From Flectonema sp. DT1601 (Eukaryota > Euglenozoa > Diplonemea > Diplonemida > Diplonemidae), in the NCBI GenBank assembly GCA_964019425.1, contig OZ025833.1:434001-498000 (forward strand): 64,000 nucleotides of DNA. Reading direction: 5' to 3'. Shown piece by piece: positions 45,832 to 55,672 of this stretch. How positions within the stretch are numbered: the first letter of the stretch is position 1; every line of letters begins with the position of its first letter. A program made the translations under genes and the position numbers. Below the pieces are notes generated by a model, which was not told where the DNA came from, searched no databases, and saw nothing but the letters and a program-made list of their open reading frames with translations.

Positions 45832-47519
45832 TTACTGTTTTGGGATAGTGAGTATGTTATCGTTTATCACTCCTTTCATAGCTGCGATTCTCTCTTTCAT
45901 TACCTTCTCAACAGATTGAAAGAATGGTTGCAGTATTACTGCTTCAGACTTTATGTGACCACTTCGACATTGTTCTTTTGCAAGCTGTTTCTTCGCATCA
46001 TAATCTGGATGGCGTAATATAACTTGTCTGTGGACTGCTGGGAATGGAACTTTTGATGTTTTTGCAAACAACTCTTTGAGAGTGATGTCAATCTCAGCAG
46101 CCTCAGAATTTCCCTTCCGACGTTTCAATGTGTTAGTAGCAGATGGTTGTTTTGCTTTTTTCGCTGCAGCTTTTTTCCCAGCTGGCTTTTTTGTTCCAGG
46201 TTTTTTAGATGCCTTTGATTTTTCAGCCGCCTCCTCATCATCGTCATCTTCTTCAGAATCAGAAGATTGAGATTCTGCAGCTTCGTCTTCCAAGAGGTCG
46301 TTTAGTTCATCGTTGGGTTGGTCGGTGTTTTCTTGTTTTCCCTCTGCCATTAATCGTTCACTGTATGCCTTTGTTTCCTCATCCATGTTGCCTTGGTCGG
46401 CATCCCTATCGGGGGCATCCTCGATGTCATCATCAAATATTCTTTCGACTCCTTCAACATCTTCAACATTGTCCTGCTCCTCATCTTCAGCCTCCTGTTG
46501 GTTTCGATATATCCTGTGCGTGTGTGTGTGTTGTGTGTGTGTGTATTGATTACTATTGTGGAAGACAAATAGAGCGCATTTCATTTCATCTCGCACGCTG
46601 ATTTCTTGCATAATCGATGTGGAATACATAATGTCAGGAGATGGGTAAAAAGAAACAATATAAAATACCTAGCTTCTTCTTCTTCAATACTTTCATTAAC
46701 AACACCAAGTCTCATGAGGGTGACGAGGATTTGATCGATTCCCATTCTGAACCCACCTGATTGTCCAAATAGCCTCTTCAGGAGGTTTACACCTGGTGGT
46801 TCACTTTTAACGCTCTCCCATATGTCGGCAAACTCGTCTGCACACACACCCTGTGTGAATTTACCAACAGCGTATATTTTTCTTAATTTATTTCTCTCAT
46901 CTGATGTTAGTGTACAGGATTTGAGTGTGTCACTCTGAGCTATTTTGTGATACCTTTGCTTTTGCATTAAACTTTGCAGCGCATCGCCGGAAAGGTTTGA
47001 TGCAGCGTCTTCTATATGTGGCTTTACGGTATACCATTGATGGATAGGTGTTGCAGAAAATTGATTTTCTTCCTTCGAAATTAGAAAACAATTTTCATTA
47101 TCCTCTCTGTGAGCCGTGTAGTGTGAAGTTCCTATATCGATGAAATGTACCTTTGGAATGTTCCAGTCTTTTTCTTCTGCTTCTGCCTTCCAGCCAAGTT
47201 TACCTTGCCATACTCTGTTGATATGAGTAAAAACTGATGCATTTGATGTGTTTGGTGGGACTGATAGACTCTGTTGTATATTTAATATGGTTTTTCTATC
47301 TCTTGTTCCCTCTTGCCATTCTAACCAATCTTCACTTTCAACAACCTGAATCACGTCAGGTCCCTCTTTTAAAGTTAAGCTATTCCCTGAAAGAGGTTGT
47401 CCTGATGTGGGAATCTTTTTCTTTTTTCTTTTTTGCTTTGGCTGCTGTTTTGGTTCATCATCATCAGCGTAAGGATCTACATCACGCTTTTGACCCATCC
47501 TTGATCTGTTTAATGACAT
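45832..47519 (-). CDS. Acidic nuclear-type protein, possibly TFIIF-alpha-like (2 exons)
   Basis: Exons 47519-46669 and 46513-45832 (intron 46668-46514, 155 bp, containing a CA repeat near its 3' end) give 510 residues. The N-terminus is basic (KQKRKKKK). A globular part (about 70-280) contains ENCFLISKEENQFSATPIHQWY, written here in part, which recalls the TFIIF-alpha (RAP74) pattern of an aromatic strand followed by A-x-P-V-x-x-W-Y. A long acidic linker follows (about 295-385), then a Lys/Ala-rich segment (KKPAGKKAAAKKAK) and a helical C-terminus. RAP74 also has an acidic middle and a folded C-terminal domain. The assignment is tentative; a chromatin or transcription protein is the safe reading. 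Confidence 0.6.
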
Positions 47520-48645
47520 GTTGTTAGAACACTGTGGAGTTTAAATAATTAATCAATAAATTGTTGGATTTCTATACGGATTTAGATGGGTCAAAAAAAA
47601 CACGTGCATGTACATTATTAAACTCGACTAACCCCTCCTTGCAAAGCATCACATTCTTCGAGATTCCACTGTGCGCCTTGCAGCTGGGTATATGTATTCC
47701 CCGTCATACAATTAACCTAACCTTGAAAGCAAAGGTTTAGAGTCAATAAAGGTAAACTTTAAGAAGATTCGTTATAATCGATTCAAGTCATCCTGTTCAA
47801 GGAAAAAGTTAAAGACAAGACACAGATTTCAAGTGTAAAATGGCTCATATAAGTTAGTTAAGAAGCAAGGTTTGAGAAATCGCGAGTTCAGAAAGCCAAA
47901 AATTGGGATGAGATAATTTCCCAGCAGAAGGTCATCACATTCACAACATCTTCGACCAGGTATAAACAAACAAGTTTCCTCCATCTACTTGTTACGAGAA
48001 GGGAGTACAGAGAAGAATTTTCAAAGACGCACTCTCAACGCACTCTCAATTTTAATTTTATAAAAAGTTGTCACAACCAATCACGAAAGAAAAAATGAAA
48101 ATTTTATTCGAAAACTTGCCTCGGAAATATACTAAGTTAGTAGACTTACAAATCGTCTTTAAAAAGTTTCACTCACATTTAGAACTACTCAGAATGGGGG
48201 CCCGCTAGGCAAGAGTTCATCGAGACCCCATAATCAGGTGTGTAAACGTACTATAGCTTTATTCAAACACTGCAAAGGTACTTATTGCACTTTTCTTTTT
48301 CTTTTTTTTTATTAGCCAATCCAACACACAACATAGCCGACACAAGATGTATTTTTTCGGTACATTCACAACTCTCTTAATACATAATTCAGATGGTGTG
48401 TAGTCCACATTACTCGTACTGTGACAGGGTAAAGCTGTCAAGTAAGTAAATACATAATAAAAATAACTCACGAACAAACCTATTAAGTAAAACTGGGTTA
48501 CAGAGGACACACTAACTATTGATTCTACTACACGAGCAGGGGTTGGGAACATTAAAGGGATAGGTAGTAACAGCTGGTACAACTTAGGGTGAAGCGATCG
48601 AGGAAGGCACTACATTTCTTTTTATGAGAAATACTTGCCGCAGGT
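47520..48645. other. Intergenic
   Basis: About 1.1 kb, less homopolymer-rich than elsewhere. A 107-residue open frame at 48259-48582 (minus) is not supported: it has a poly-Lys stretch and no recognisable domain. Confidence 0.5.
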
Positions 48646-49563
48646 TTAGAAAACAAATGCATGCCAAAGTAATGCTAATATAATAAAGAGGATGAAATGA
48701 TATGGCTGATCAGAAATCTTTTTTTTTTCATCAAGCGAATCGAATTTTTCGCAAATCGGCCCAAGGAGAGCCTTCATAATCCAGTCAGTGCGGGTAAACT
48801 TCTGCACTTTCCCTGCTTTCAAAACTTGCGTTCTCTCGGAAATGTAGTCGTCAGTAACATCGACTTCCTTGTATTTATTGTCAAAAGAATCCATCCAGCT
48901 AACGCTTTCATCGTCGTCTGTACAGGCTAAGATTTGAAATTTAAATGTTGTGTTTGTGTTACGTTTATGAATAGCATTCTCAATAACTCTAATCAGAGGA
49001 CCAACTCCTCCATTTGGTTCGCCGTCAGTCGCAACGATTACGAGAACTGGTCTTTCATTGTCAGCCTTTCCTTCAATTACTTCTCTCATTTTTTCCGTCA
49101 GTGGAGTTAGCCCGCTTGGTTTGATAAGCATGCTGGCGGTTACACGAGGGTCATTTTTACCTTGTACTTTTGTGATTCGTTCTCGATTTAAGAAGAATAA
49201 GTCTATATCCCCATCAACAACACACGAAGCAAGTTCAATGGTAGATGCAATTGTGTCACGTAACTCATCCCATCTGGTTGTGCTGTGCTGAAACAAAGTC
49301 CTACGTTCACCACTTGAACATGTCTGGTTCATGCTACTGCTGTCATCAGCTATGAACACAATATCAAAATTTTGCAGTAAAACAAGCTCCTGCACGTCGG
49401 CAACTGAAATCTCGTAGATTTCTAAAAACTTCTTCAACCTAATGTACCGCTCCTGATCTTCAGGAGGTAATTCATTGTAAGCTGCATCTGTTGCTTGCGG
49501 CGCGCCACCTAGAGCTTCAGGTGCTGGTGGAGCGCTTGGTTGTGGAATGGAGTCAGAAGTCAT
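48646..49563 (-). CDS. von Willebrand factor A-domain protein with C-terminal membrane anchor
   Basis: An intronless frame of 305 residues. A Pro/Ala-rich start is followed by a vWA domain (about 66-260) with a complete metal-ion site: DxSxS at 73-77 (DDSSS), the Thr in GLTPL, and the Asp of ATDGEPNG. The last 18 residues (FILFIILALLWHAFVF and neighbours) are hydrophobic and end the protein, as in tail-anchored or GPI-processed proteins. No N-terminal signal peptide is seen, so a cytosol-facing tail-anchored protein is preferred. vWA domains mediate metal-dependent protein binding. It is the last clear host gene of the one-way cluster. Confidence 0.8.
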   Translation of the reverse strand: MTSDSIPQPSAPPAPEALGGAPQATDAAYNELPPEDQERYIRLKKFLEIYEISVADVQELVLLQNFDIVFIADDSSSMNQTCSSGERRTLFQHSTTRWDELRDTIASTIELASCVVDGDIDLFFLNRERITKVQGKNDPRVTASMLIKPSGLTPLTEKMREVIEGKADNERPVLVIVATDGEPNGGVGPLIRVIENAIHKRNTNTTFKFQILACTDDDESVSWMDSFDNKYKEVDVTDDYISERTQVLKAGKVQKFTRTDWIMKALLGPICEKFDSLDEKKKISDQPYHFILFIILALLWHAFVF

Positions 49564-49649
49564 ATGTTAGAAAAAACTGAATTCAGAAAAAGAAAATTAA
49601 AATAACAATCCAAAGTAAATCACAATATGTCCACCACAACTATTCTAAC

Positions 49650-49930
49650 TACTGCAACTGGAAATATTACTGCGCTGAATAATTACTGCGGGGAAATATT
49701 ACTGCGCGGAAAAATTAGTGCGGTTTTTTCCACTTGGTGGTAGAAAAAAATTTGGTTGCTTTTTTGCTGTGTAAGGCACCAGCAGAAAAATGCAGCTGGA
49801 GAAAAAATCACTTCTGAGCAGAAATATTAGTGCGGTGGAAATATTACTGCGTGGAAAAATTAGTGCGGTTTTTTGCAGATTTGGAAATTAGTGCGGTTTT
49901 TTCCGCGCAGTAATATTTCCAGTTGCAGTA
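49650..49930. mobile_element. MITE with ~25-bp terminal inverted repeats and TA flanks
   Basis: The ends are CTGCAACTGGAAATATTACT followed by GCGC, and its exact reverse complement, each bordered by TA (49650-49651 and 49929-49930). Internal motifs ATTAGTGCGGTTTTTT and AAATATTACTGCG recur several times. There is no coding capacity. TA duplication suggests a Tc1/mariner-type MITE. Confidence 0.65.
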
Positions 49931-50230
49931 AGTACAAGGGGAACCCCTGGTAAGGAAAAGGAATCGGCACCTCACTAATAATTCTCATACCTCGGTTTTG
50001 TTTGTATCCCTTAATACGTAAATACTTCTCTAATTTCTTTTTCGGGCCGCACGCATTTCGTTCCACTCATGGTATTTAAACTCGTAATCCATTTTCTCTT
50101 TTAGGACCTCACATCTTTGCCTTCTACCTTCCGAACACGTCTCGAAGGTTGGTTAGCAGAATTCTGTTTCGACAGAATGTATACCACTCATAACTCGATT
50201 CTGCCTCTTCAAGCTTTTTCATAACAAACT

Positions 50231-50861
50231 CTAGCATGTGAAGCCTTGGCAACTAAGGGTTTCCCGCGACTCACGGCTGCTATTACTGCCAAGTGACAAT
50301 GTTGATGGGGATGGAGAAGTTCTCTGCCTCATACCTTTAGTCCCAGCACAATTATCGAGGTTATCTTTGATACCCTTGATCAGCTTCCCTCTGATGTTGT
50401 AGTATTTCCTGTAGGTTTGTGTTTTAGTTCTGGGTAGATTAGTGGCTCTCATTTCATGATCTATTAGCTTCTCCCATCCAGCCTGAGTGGTTGCTGTGGG
50501 TACCTTGCCATATTTGTAAAGTTTGGGCATTAGAATGTTTATTGGTTTTGTGATGTAAGTATATGTACACAGCCTATATAGTCAAAGGAAAAAATAAAAT
50601 GGGGAAGGGAAAATATTCATACCTGTCTCATTCCTTAGCAACTTTTAAGATGCGGGTGGGACTTTTAAAATGGGCTTCGTGGGCCTCAGGGTTATACATA
50701 GTCTTGCATACCTCGCATGTGACATCACCTCGACTCGAATGGCGGTACTTCCATGTTCTGAAGGCGTTGTATGCTTTGGTTTGTGATGGGTAGCAACCAT
50801 TCTCAAGTATCTGCTCATGGATGAGGTCCTTGTAATAATCGACTGTTCTGAAATTTGGCAT
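50231..50861 (-). pseudogene. Small frames of unknown origin beside Polinton pieces
   Basis: Two short minus-strand frames (50231-50530, 50628-50861) with ordinary protein-like composition; the second carries a CEVC pair and a later HEAH. They lie in line with the Polinton integrase piece and may belong to the same element. No family is recognised. Confidence 0.3.
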
Positions 50862-50909
50862 CTGTTTGAGTGAAGTGTATTGTTGTGTATATTAGGATAT
50901 GCTATGTGT

Positions 50910-51370
50910 TCAAAACCTTTTGGCTCTCTGGCGTCTGCCAATCTTATCCAGTGGTTGGTTGATCAATTCCTGATATTTCTTGGGGATTTCTTTCTTTATA
51001 ATTCTATCTGTCCTGTGTCTTGTTTCAACAGATCTTCGGGATGGTTCTTCAACCACAGCGACACTGCGTTCTCGAACTTTTTCTATTGGAAGTAAATTAT
51101 CAAGCCGAACCCTTTCACCATCATTGAGCTTATCTGTGACATCATTAAGCTGATTGATTGTGTAGATTGTTTTGCTCCATATCTGCTTTGTTCCCTTATC
51201 AAAGATTGTCTTCTTCAGCCTCTTTCTAACCTCATCCCCCACGACAAACCCACTAGGTGAGGATGAGTCTGCTTTTTCTATGTTATCCATCAGTATCTGC
51301 TTTGAGTTGTTCGTGATCTCATCTGGCGACAACTCATGCAGGGTGCGGTGAGGAGTCTTGTTGTACTGGG
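50910..51370 (-). mobile_element. Polinton-type integrase, C-terminal piece (fossil)
   Basis: The stretch contains the SPDEI turn, FVVGDEVR and KTIFDKGTKQIWSKTIYTI, the pattern of the region after the catalytic core in Polinton/Maverick integrases (a VGD-VR strand followed by F-KG...W). It is broken and only the C-terminal part is seen. With the polymerase pieces to its right on the same strand it marks a decayed Polinton. Confidence 0.5.
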
Positions 51371-51763
51371 AAATCAGTGCGGGTTAAATCCATTTGCCCA
51401 AGTTTGTAACTGAAACTTGAGAGCTCTGTTTTGGTCTTTTGCCAAATAGAGTTGCTCAGAGAGCTCACTGGCCATCTCCATCAACAATATGGATTAATCC
51501 AGCTGTTCTTTATGAACAGTCTTCTGTTGATAGCTCAACTCGGAGTATCGACGTTGCTCTTCCGATGATGTTCCGGTATGCGTTGTGTCTCTGTTATTTG
51601 TTTGTTTGAACCCCTTGGTTCATCTTTGAGTTTAGAAGTCTTCGTCCTGTTTGTTGGGAAGGGCCTGAACCAAAAGTTCACTGCCCCTATTCCTCTCCCA
51701 ATTTTTTTATTAATTCAAGTATAAATTCAAACTCAACAAAAACATCAGGTAAATTATTACAGA

Positions 51764-52214
51764 TCATTGCAGCTCTAAACATAGCACCCCTTTTGGTATA
51801 GACACTGGCACAGTTGAATTACTATGTACATATTGCAAAGGGCGAAAAGACCAATCCTTTCGGCTTATAGATAACCTGATAAACTTTCTCTTTTCCTTTG
51901 TTTCAATTCTGATTCTTGCTCCCAAAAAGACTACGTGGTCTTCACTAATCGTAGTGTCTTTGTAGTCCATCTTTTAGATGCTTGGGGGGTGGAGGCTCAT
52001 CCCCCCAACAAAGGAAGTCATCAATATAACGCACCATAGTACTATAAATCTTTGCTTTTGGAGGGGTTAACGTATCAATGTATTTACTCTCACACCGATA
52101 GCAATAAAGGTTTGCTATTAAAGGGGAAGCATTACCACCCATTGGTATTCTTTTTGTTTGTCTATAACATTTTTTACTTCCGATTGGTTGAATTAATGAA
52201 TAATCAATACACAT
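51764..52214 (-). mobile_element. Reverse transcriptase piece, unresolved family (fossil)
   Basis: Shows IPMGGNASPLIANLY and RYIDDF, followed by a FLG.RI strand and a conserved N-S-x-x-P region, a pattern of reverse transcriptases of Penelope-like or related type. It is broken, lies between Polinton pieces, and so may be a secondary insertion. Confidence 0.5.
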
Positions 52215-52295
52215 GGATTTAGTGCTTTGCAGATCTAGGCATGATCTTCACCACGGCCCTCTGCTTTCAGGTTTTTTATCCTGATTTCCTTCTTC

Positions 52296-53400
52296 TCAAA
52301 GGGAGAAGAACCTTGACTTCCCTTTTATTGCGACTTTTTTTGTTTTCTTCCCGGACACATCATTCTGCTTGACAAATTTGTTGACAGGGAACTCCAACCC
52401 AGAGAAGTCGTAGTTGCTCTGAACCTTCTTGTATTTAGAGAGACGATCTGCGTTCTTAGCAAATTTAAACTCATAAGACATAACAGCCAACTCAAAGCAC
52501 CGATCCTCCCATGCCACATCCTTGTCATTGTTGACATTGATTACAGCTTTCTTATTTGAGATCCTGTCTGGTAGCTGAACATATCCAGATCCCCGAACAG
52601 GTTTGGTGTGATAGAAGACTACATCAATTTGTTTAAAGTATTGGAAGGTTAGGTTCGATCCCTTCAACTCAGCTTCTAGGATCTTATCAAGGTCAGTTGT
52701 AAAGAGTTCTCCGAGGTCTAGGCTGGCAATATTTGAGACGACATGGTTGGAGCTGTGCTGTGCTTCGAATGGATTGGCACCATCATCTCCCTCTCTCGAA
52801 ACTTCATCAGTTAATAACTCCAGCTCCACATTTGTTTCCAAAAAGCATTGCATCCCAACTGTAGCTGCTTGTTGAGACGTAATATACAGGGTCAAGCTTG
52901 TGGGTCTTCATAAAGGTATCCCTGAAGCTGCTGATTACATCTGCCAAACTCATTACATCACCAAACAGGTATAAATCATGGTATTCCTTGAATGTTTTCA
53001 TGTTGAGCAAGTTCCATACCTTTTGTGCCTTCTCAAATGTCTCGTCACTCACATCGGACTCAGATAGGGTGTCATACCACTCGGATCTAGCTGGAAGGGC
53101 TGTTTGTGTTAATTTATTGTGATGGTCGAACCATGTGTATGGAAACACTCCTTTGGACAGCAGGAGATCCAAGTTTTCCTTGTTCACTTCAGCTCCAGCC
53201 TCTCTCAATCGCTCTGTCATGTAAGCAAGCATCCTGTGCTTATTCTCATTTGGCAGGTTTGTTAGCAAGGTGTCTAATGATGATGGAATTAGTTGTAAAG
53301 AGTCCTTAACACAGCTGAGCTTCTTATTTGTGAATACAGGGTAAGCTCATCGAAGGTAAGTAATGTTTTTGCTTGCTGATGAAAGGCTTTGGATCTAGCT
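52296..53400 (-). mobile_element. Polinton-type protein-primed DNA polymerase B, pieces (fossil)
   Basis: Recognisable stretches are KGVFPYTWFD, YLFGDVMSLADVISSFRD, SSYSWDAMLF and, in a second piece, KAVINVNN...CFELAVMS with NYDFSGLEFPV. These are family marks of the pPolB of Polinton/Maverick and related elements. The gene is broken into pieces (at least two) and much of the polymerase domain is absent. Age is moderate: family marks are still easy to read. Confidence 0.65.
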
Positions 53401-53512
53401 GAATGTAACATGATGTCAGGTCGCTACCTTTTTATTGACTGGTTGCTGCGATGTGAAACAGAGCTTCGCTTCAGTTGTTGAAATCCCGCAATCTTTGGTA
53501 GTTGTTGTAGTT

Positions 53513-53743
53513 TCACTGTTGTTCATCCAGCTCCTTTCGTCTCTGGTCGATATGCTTGTCAAGGTCCTCCAGTTTACCTTGATTCATTGATGGGAGTGTT
53601 TGATAAATCGCCACCAAACGACCATTCAGGTCAGCTAACGCAACAGGATCGAGATTCCACTTTCCAACATCATTTGTGAAGTTCTGCAGCTTCGTATAAA
53701 CTGCGTTCTTGTACTCACTCAGATCGTCATCGAGGGTAGCCAT
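53513..53743 (-). CDS. Small helical protein, unknown
   Basis: A frame of 76 residues starting after a T run, all predicted helix (MATLDDDLSEYKNAVYTKL... to RRKELDEQQ), no membrane segment. It could be a gene of the neighbouring Polinton fossil or a chance frame. Confidence 0.35.
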   Translation of the reverse strand: MATLDDDLSEYKNAVYTKLQNFTNDVGKWNLDPVALADLNGRLVAIYQTLPSMNQGKLEDLDKHIDQRRKELDEQQ

Positions 53744-53910
53744 CGTTTTTTTTTTTTTTTTTTCGTTGTTCGTGATTGTGCTTCTGTGGTGCAGAAATAA
53801 AGATATTAGTGTGGGCCTCATAGTGCAACCAATTGTTAGAATCCAATTCAGAAATACACAGGTCATGGGGCTCACTTCGTTTTTTTCAGGTTCGATTCCC
53901 ACCGTGTTAT

Positions 53911-54567
53911 TTCTTTTTTGGGAAAACCTCTAATTCAACAAAAATAGTTTGCGAAATCGCCAACTTCCTACAAAAGAAAGTTGTCCACCAGGACTCGAAC
54001 TTGACCCAAAATTTTGGCTTGCGGCGGGTTTTTTGTTTGTGAGCCTACCAAGCGACCAAGCGCATGAATGGACCAATGAGATTCCTTCTGTCCCTACCTA
54101 CTATCTGGCGAAACAGCAGTCAAGGGAACGGACTTGAAACTGTCAGCGGGGAAAGAAGACCCTGTTGAGTTTGACTCTAGTCTGACTAGAGTTGTCACCT
54201 ACACAATTCCAAAGTCTCAGGTTAGATATTTATTCCATCCACCTGATCAACATCGCTACTGAAGGAAGCCAGCTGGTGGCAAAGATTGAGCCAAGACTGA
54301 TGAGGATTAGATCACTTGATCGGTCCAATTTGCCTGTCAATGTAGAAAAGCCAAGGATTTCATATCTGGCTGCATCGAGTTTCTGCGATTGACAGCCTAC
54401 GAGATGATGGAGCTGGTTGGATGGTGCGCCGTTGCAGAATGGACATTTGATGGCTTTCCGAATTTTTTCCCATCATGTTGGGTTGTTTTGAGTAGTTAAA
54501 ATTTTTGTGATGAGTTGGCGATTTCGCAAACTATTTTTGTGGAATTAGGGGTTTTCCCTTCTTTTTT
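53911..54567. mobile_element. Mutator-like MITE with 9-bp target-site duplication
   Basis: Terminal inverted repeats of about 45 bp: 53920 onward (GGGAAAACCTCTAATTC... to GCGAAATCGCCAAC) and the reverse complement ending at 54558, with about two mismatches. The flanks are an identical 9-bp TTCTTTTTT (53911-53919 and 54559-54567), the size typical of MULE elements. There is no transposase, so it is non-autonomous. The interior near 53975-54065 has tRNA-like A-box and B-box traces in reverse orientation (AGTTCGAGTCC). Confidence 0.75.
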
Positions 54568-54839
54568 TTTCTGTTGTTGTTAATCCAATGGTTAATGGGG
54601 AGAAGTTAAGCATAAAAACTAAAACAAGCTGAGCAAAGGCCCAGAAAGAAAGAGGGGTGGGGGAAAATAGCCTGAGCCCTTCCCGGGCAACTGAGCTAGG
54701 AGGTTGCTGGGGTCTCAAGGCTATGGTTAAGGGGAATTCTTTTGTTAATCAATTACGGTTGTTTCTAGGCCAACAGCCTCAGATGTAGAGAGAGGTTCCC
54801 ATGCATTTGAGCTAGGAGGTTGCTGGGCTTTCTCAGGGG

Positions 54840-55244
54840 CTAGGGACGAACACTTCCACCCCTGTTGTTTGCCCGTTTTTCTAGATCTCCGGCCTTTATA
54901 GCGTCGATGTTCCTGCTATGAAACCAATCACTTTCTGATTTGTATGACTCACCAATGTTTTCATCTGACTCCCTGATTTGTATTATTCGCGGAAATGATT
55001 CGTACTTCACAGTGAGCTTGGCGACATAAAGTTGATCCTGGATATCCTTTGCACAAGAAGCAAGTTTATCTTGACACAATGGATCAAGGTTTTCTTTAAC
55101 TTTGAGCTTTGCTTCTTTATAAATACCTTCAAGACTTTTTACATTCTCCTTGGCGAGCTTGACATGGTCCATTTTAGTAAATTCAACTGGAACTGTGGGC
55201 AATAATGATTTTATAGGAGGAGAAAAGAAACTGTCATCCTGCAT
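54840..55244 (-). CDS. Hypothetical helical protein
   Basis: A frame of up to 134 residues, highly charged, with KLAKENVKSLEGIYKEAKLK and a few cysteines. A shorter start (MDHVKL) is also possible. It lies between the MITE and a possible capsid-type piece, so an origin from the same decayed large element is plausible. No domain is recognised. Confidence 0.35.
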   Translation of the reverse strand: MQDDSFFSPPIKSLLPTVPVEFTKMDHVKLAKENVKSLEGIYKEAKLKVKENLDPLCQDKLASCAKDIQDQLYVAKLTVKYESFPRIIQIRESDENIGESYKSESDWFHSRNIDAIKAGDLEKRANNRGGSVRP

Positions 55245-55375
55245 CTACCTGTTCTATTTTCATGTGATCAGTTTAGGTCTAAAAACTTAGCCTAACCCTC
55301 CCCGATTCCAAAAAATAAAAAATCGAGCAAAAGTATTGGACGCTCAGTGAACTTAATAGCTTACTACCAGCTCAA

Positions 55376-55672
55376 GTGACAATAGCCCCAGTGTGTGCGA
55401 CCCAATCAGTTCGGATCCTACTTACCGCTCCATATTTTGTGTCTTTCCCTGCAAATAGCCCTTATAAACTCTTCGGCTTCAATCTGAATCAGGTAATAAC
55501 CAACCCAGTCAACGATGCTCCCAATCGAGCAGATATAACAAACGGAATCGACAACATTTTAGTACATTGTGACCTGATAGATGATTCGAATGCATTTGTA
55601 AACGGGAGGCAGTCTAATCTGATATACACAATTGGGGCAATGACCGTACTGCCCGGGACATACTTTAACGCT
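55376..55672 (+). mobile_element. Possible Polinton capsid-type (penton/minor capsid-like) piece (fossil)
   Basis: The plus-strand frame shows LFGFN, DITNGIDNILVHCDLIDD, NGRQSNLIYTI and PGTYF, resembling the phrase NGxxxxxVYCD...VG/NG...LL of structural proteins in Polinton-like elements. It is truncated near 55672, where LINE-type repeat sequence begins. The assignment is by pattern memory only. Confidence 0.4.

Noticed and set aside
48259-48582. 107-residue minus-strand frame
   Set aside because: It has a poly-Lys run, no recognisable domain and no paralog; it is probably chance.
53889-53899. B-box-like GGTTCGATTCC
   Set aside because: No A box or cloverleaf can be drawn around it.
53975-54065. 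tRNA gene on the minus strand
   Set aside because: A-box and B-box-like strings are present, but the acceptor stem does not pair and the T stem is imperfect. It lies inside a MITE.
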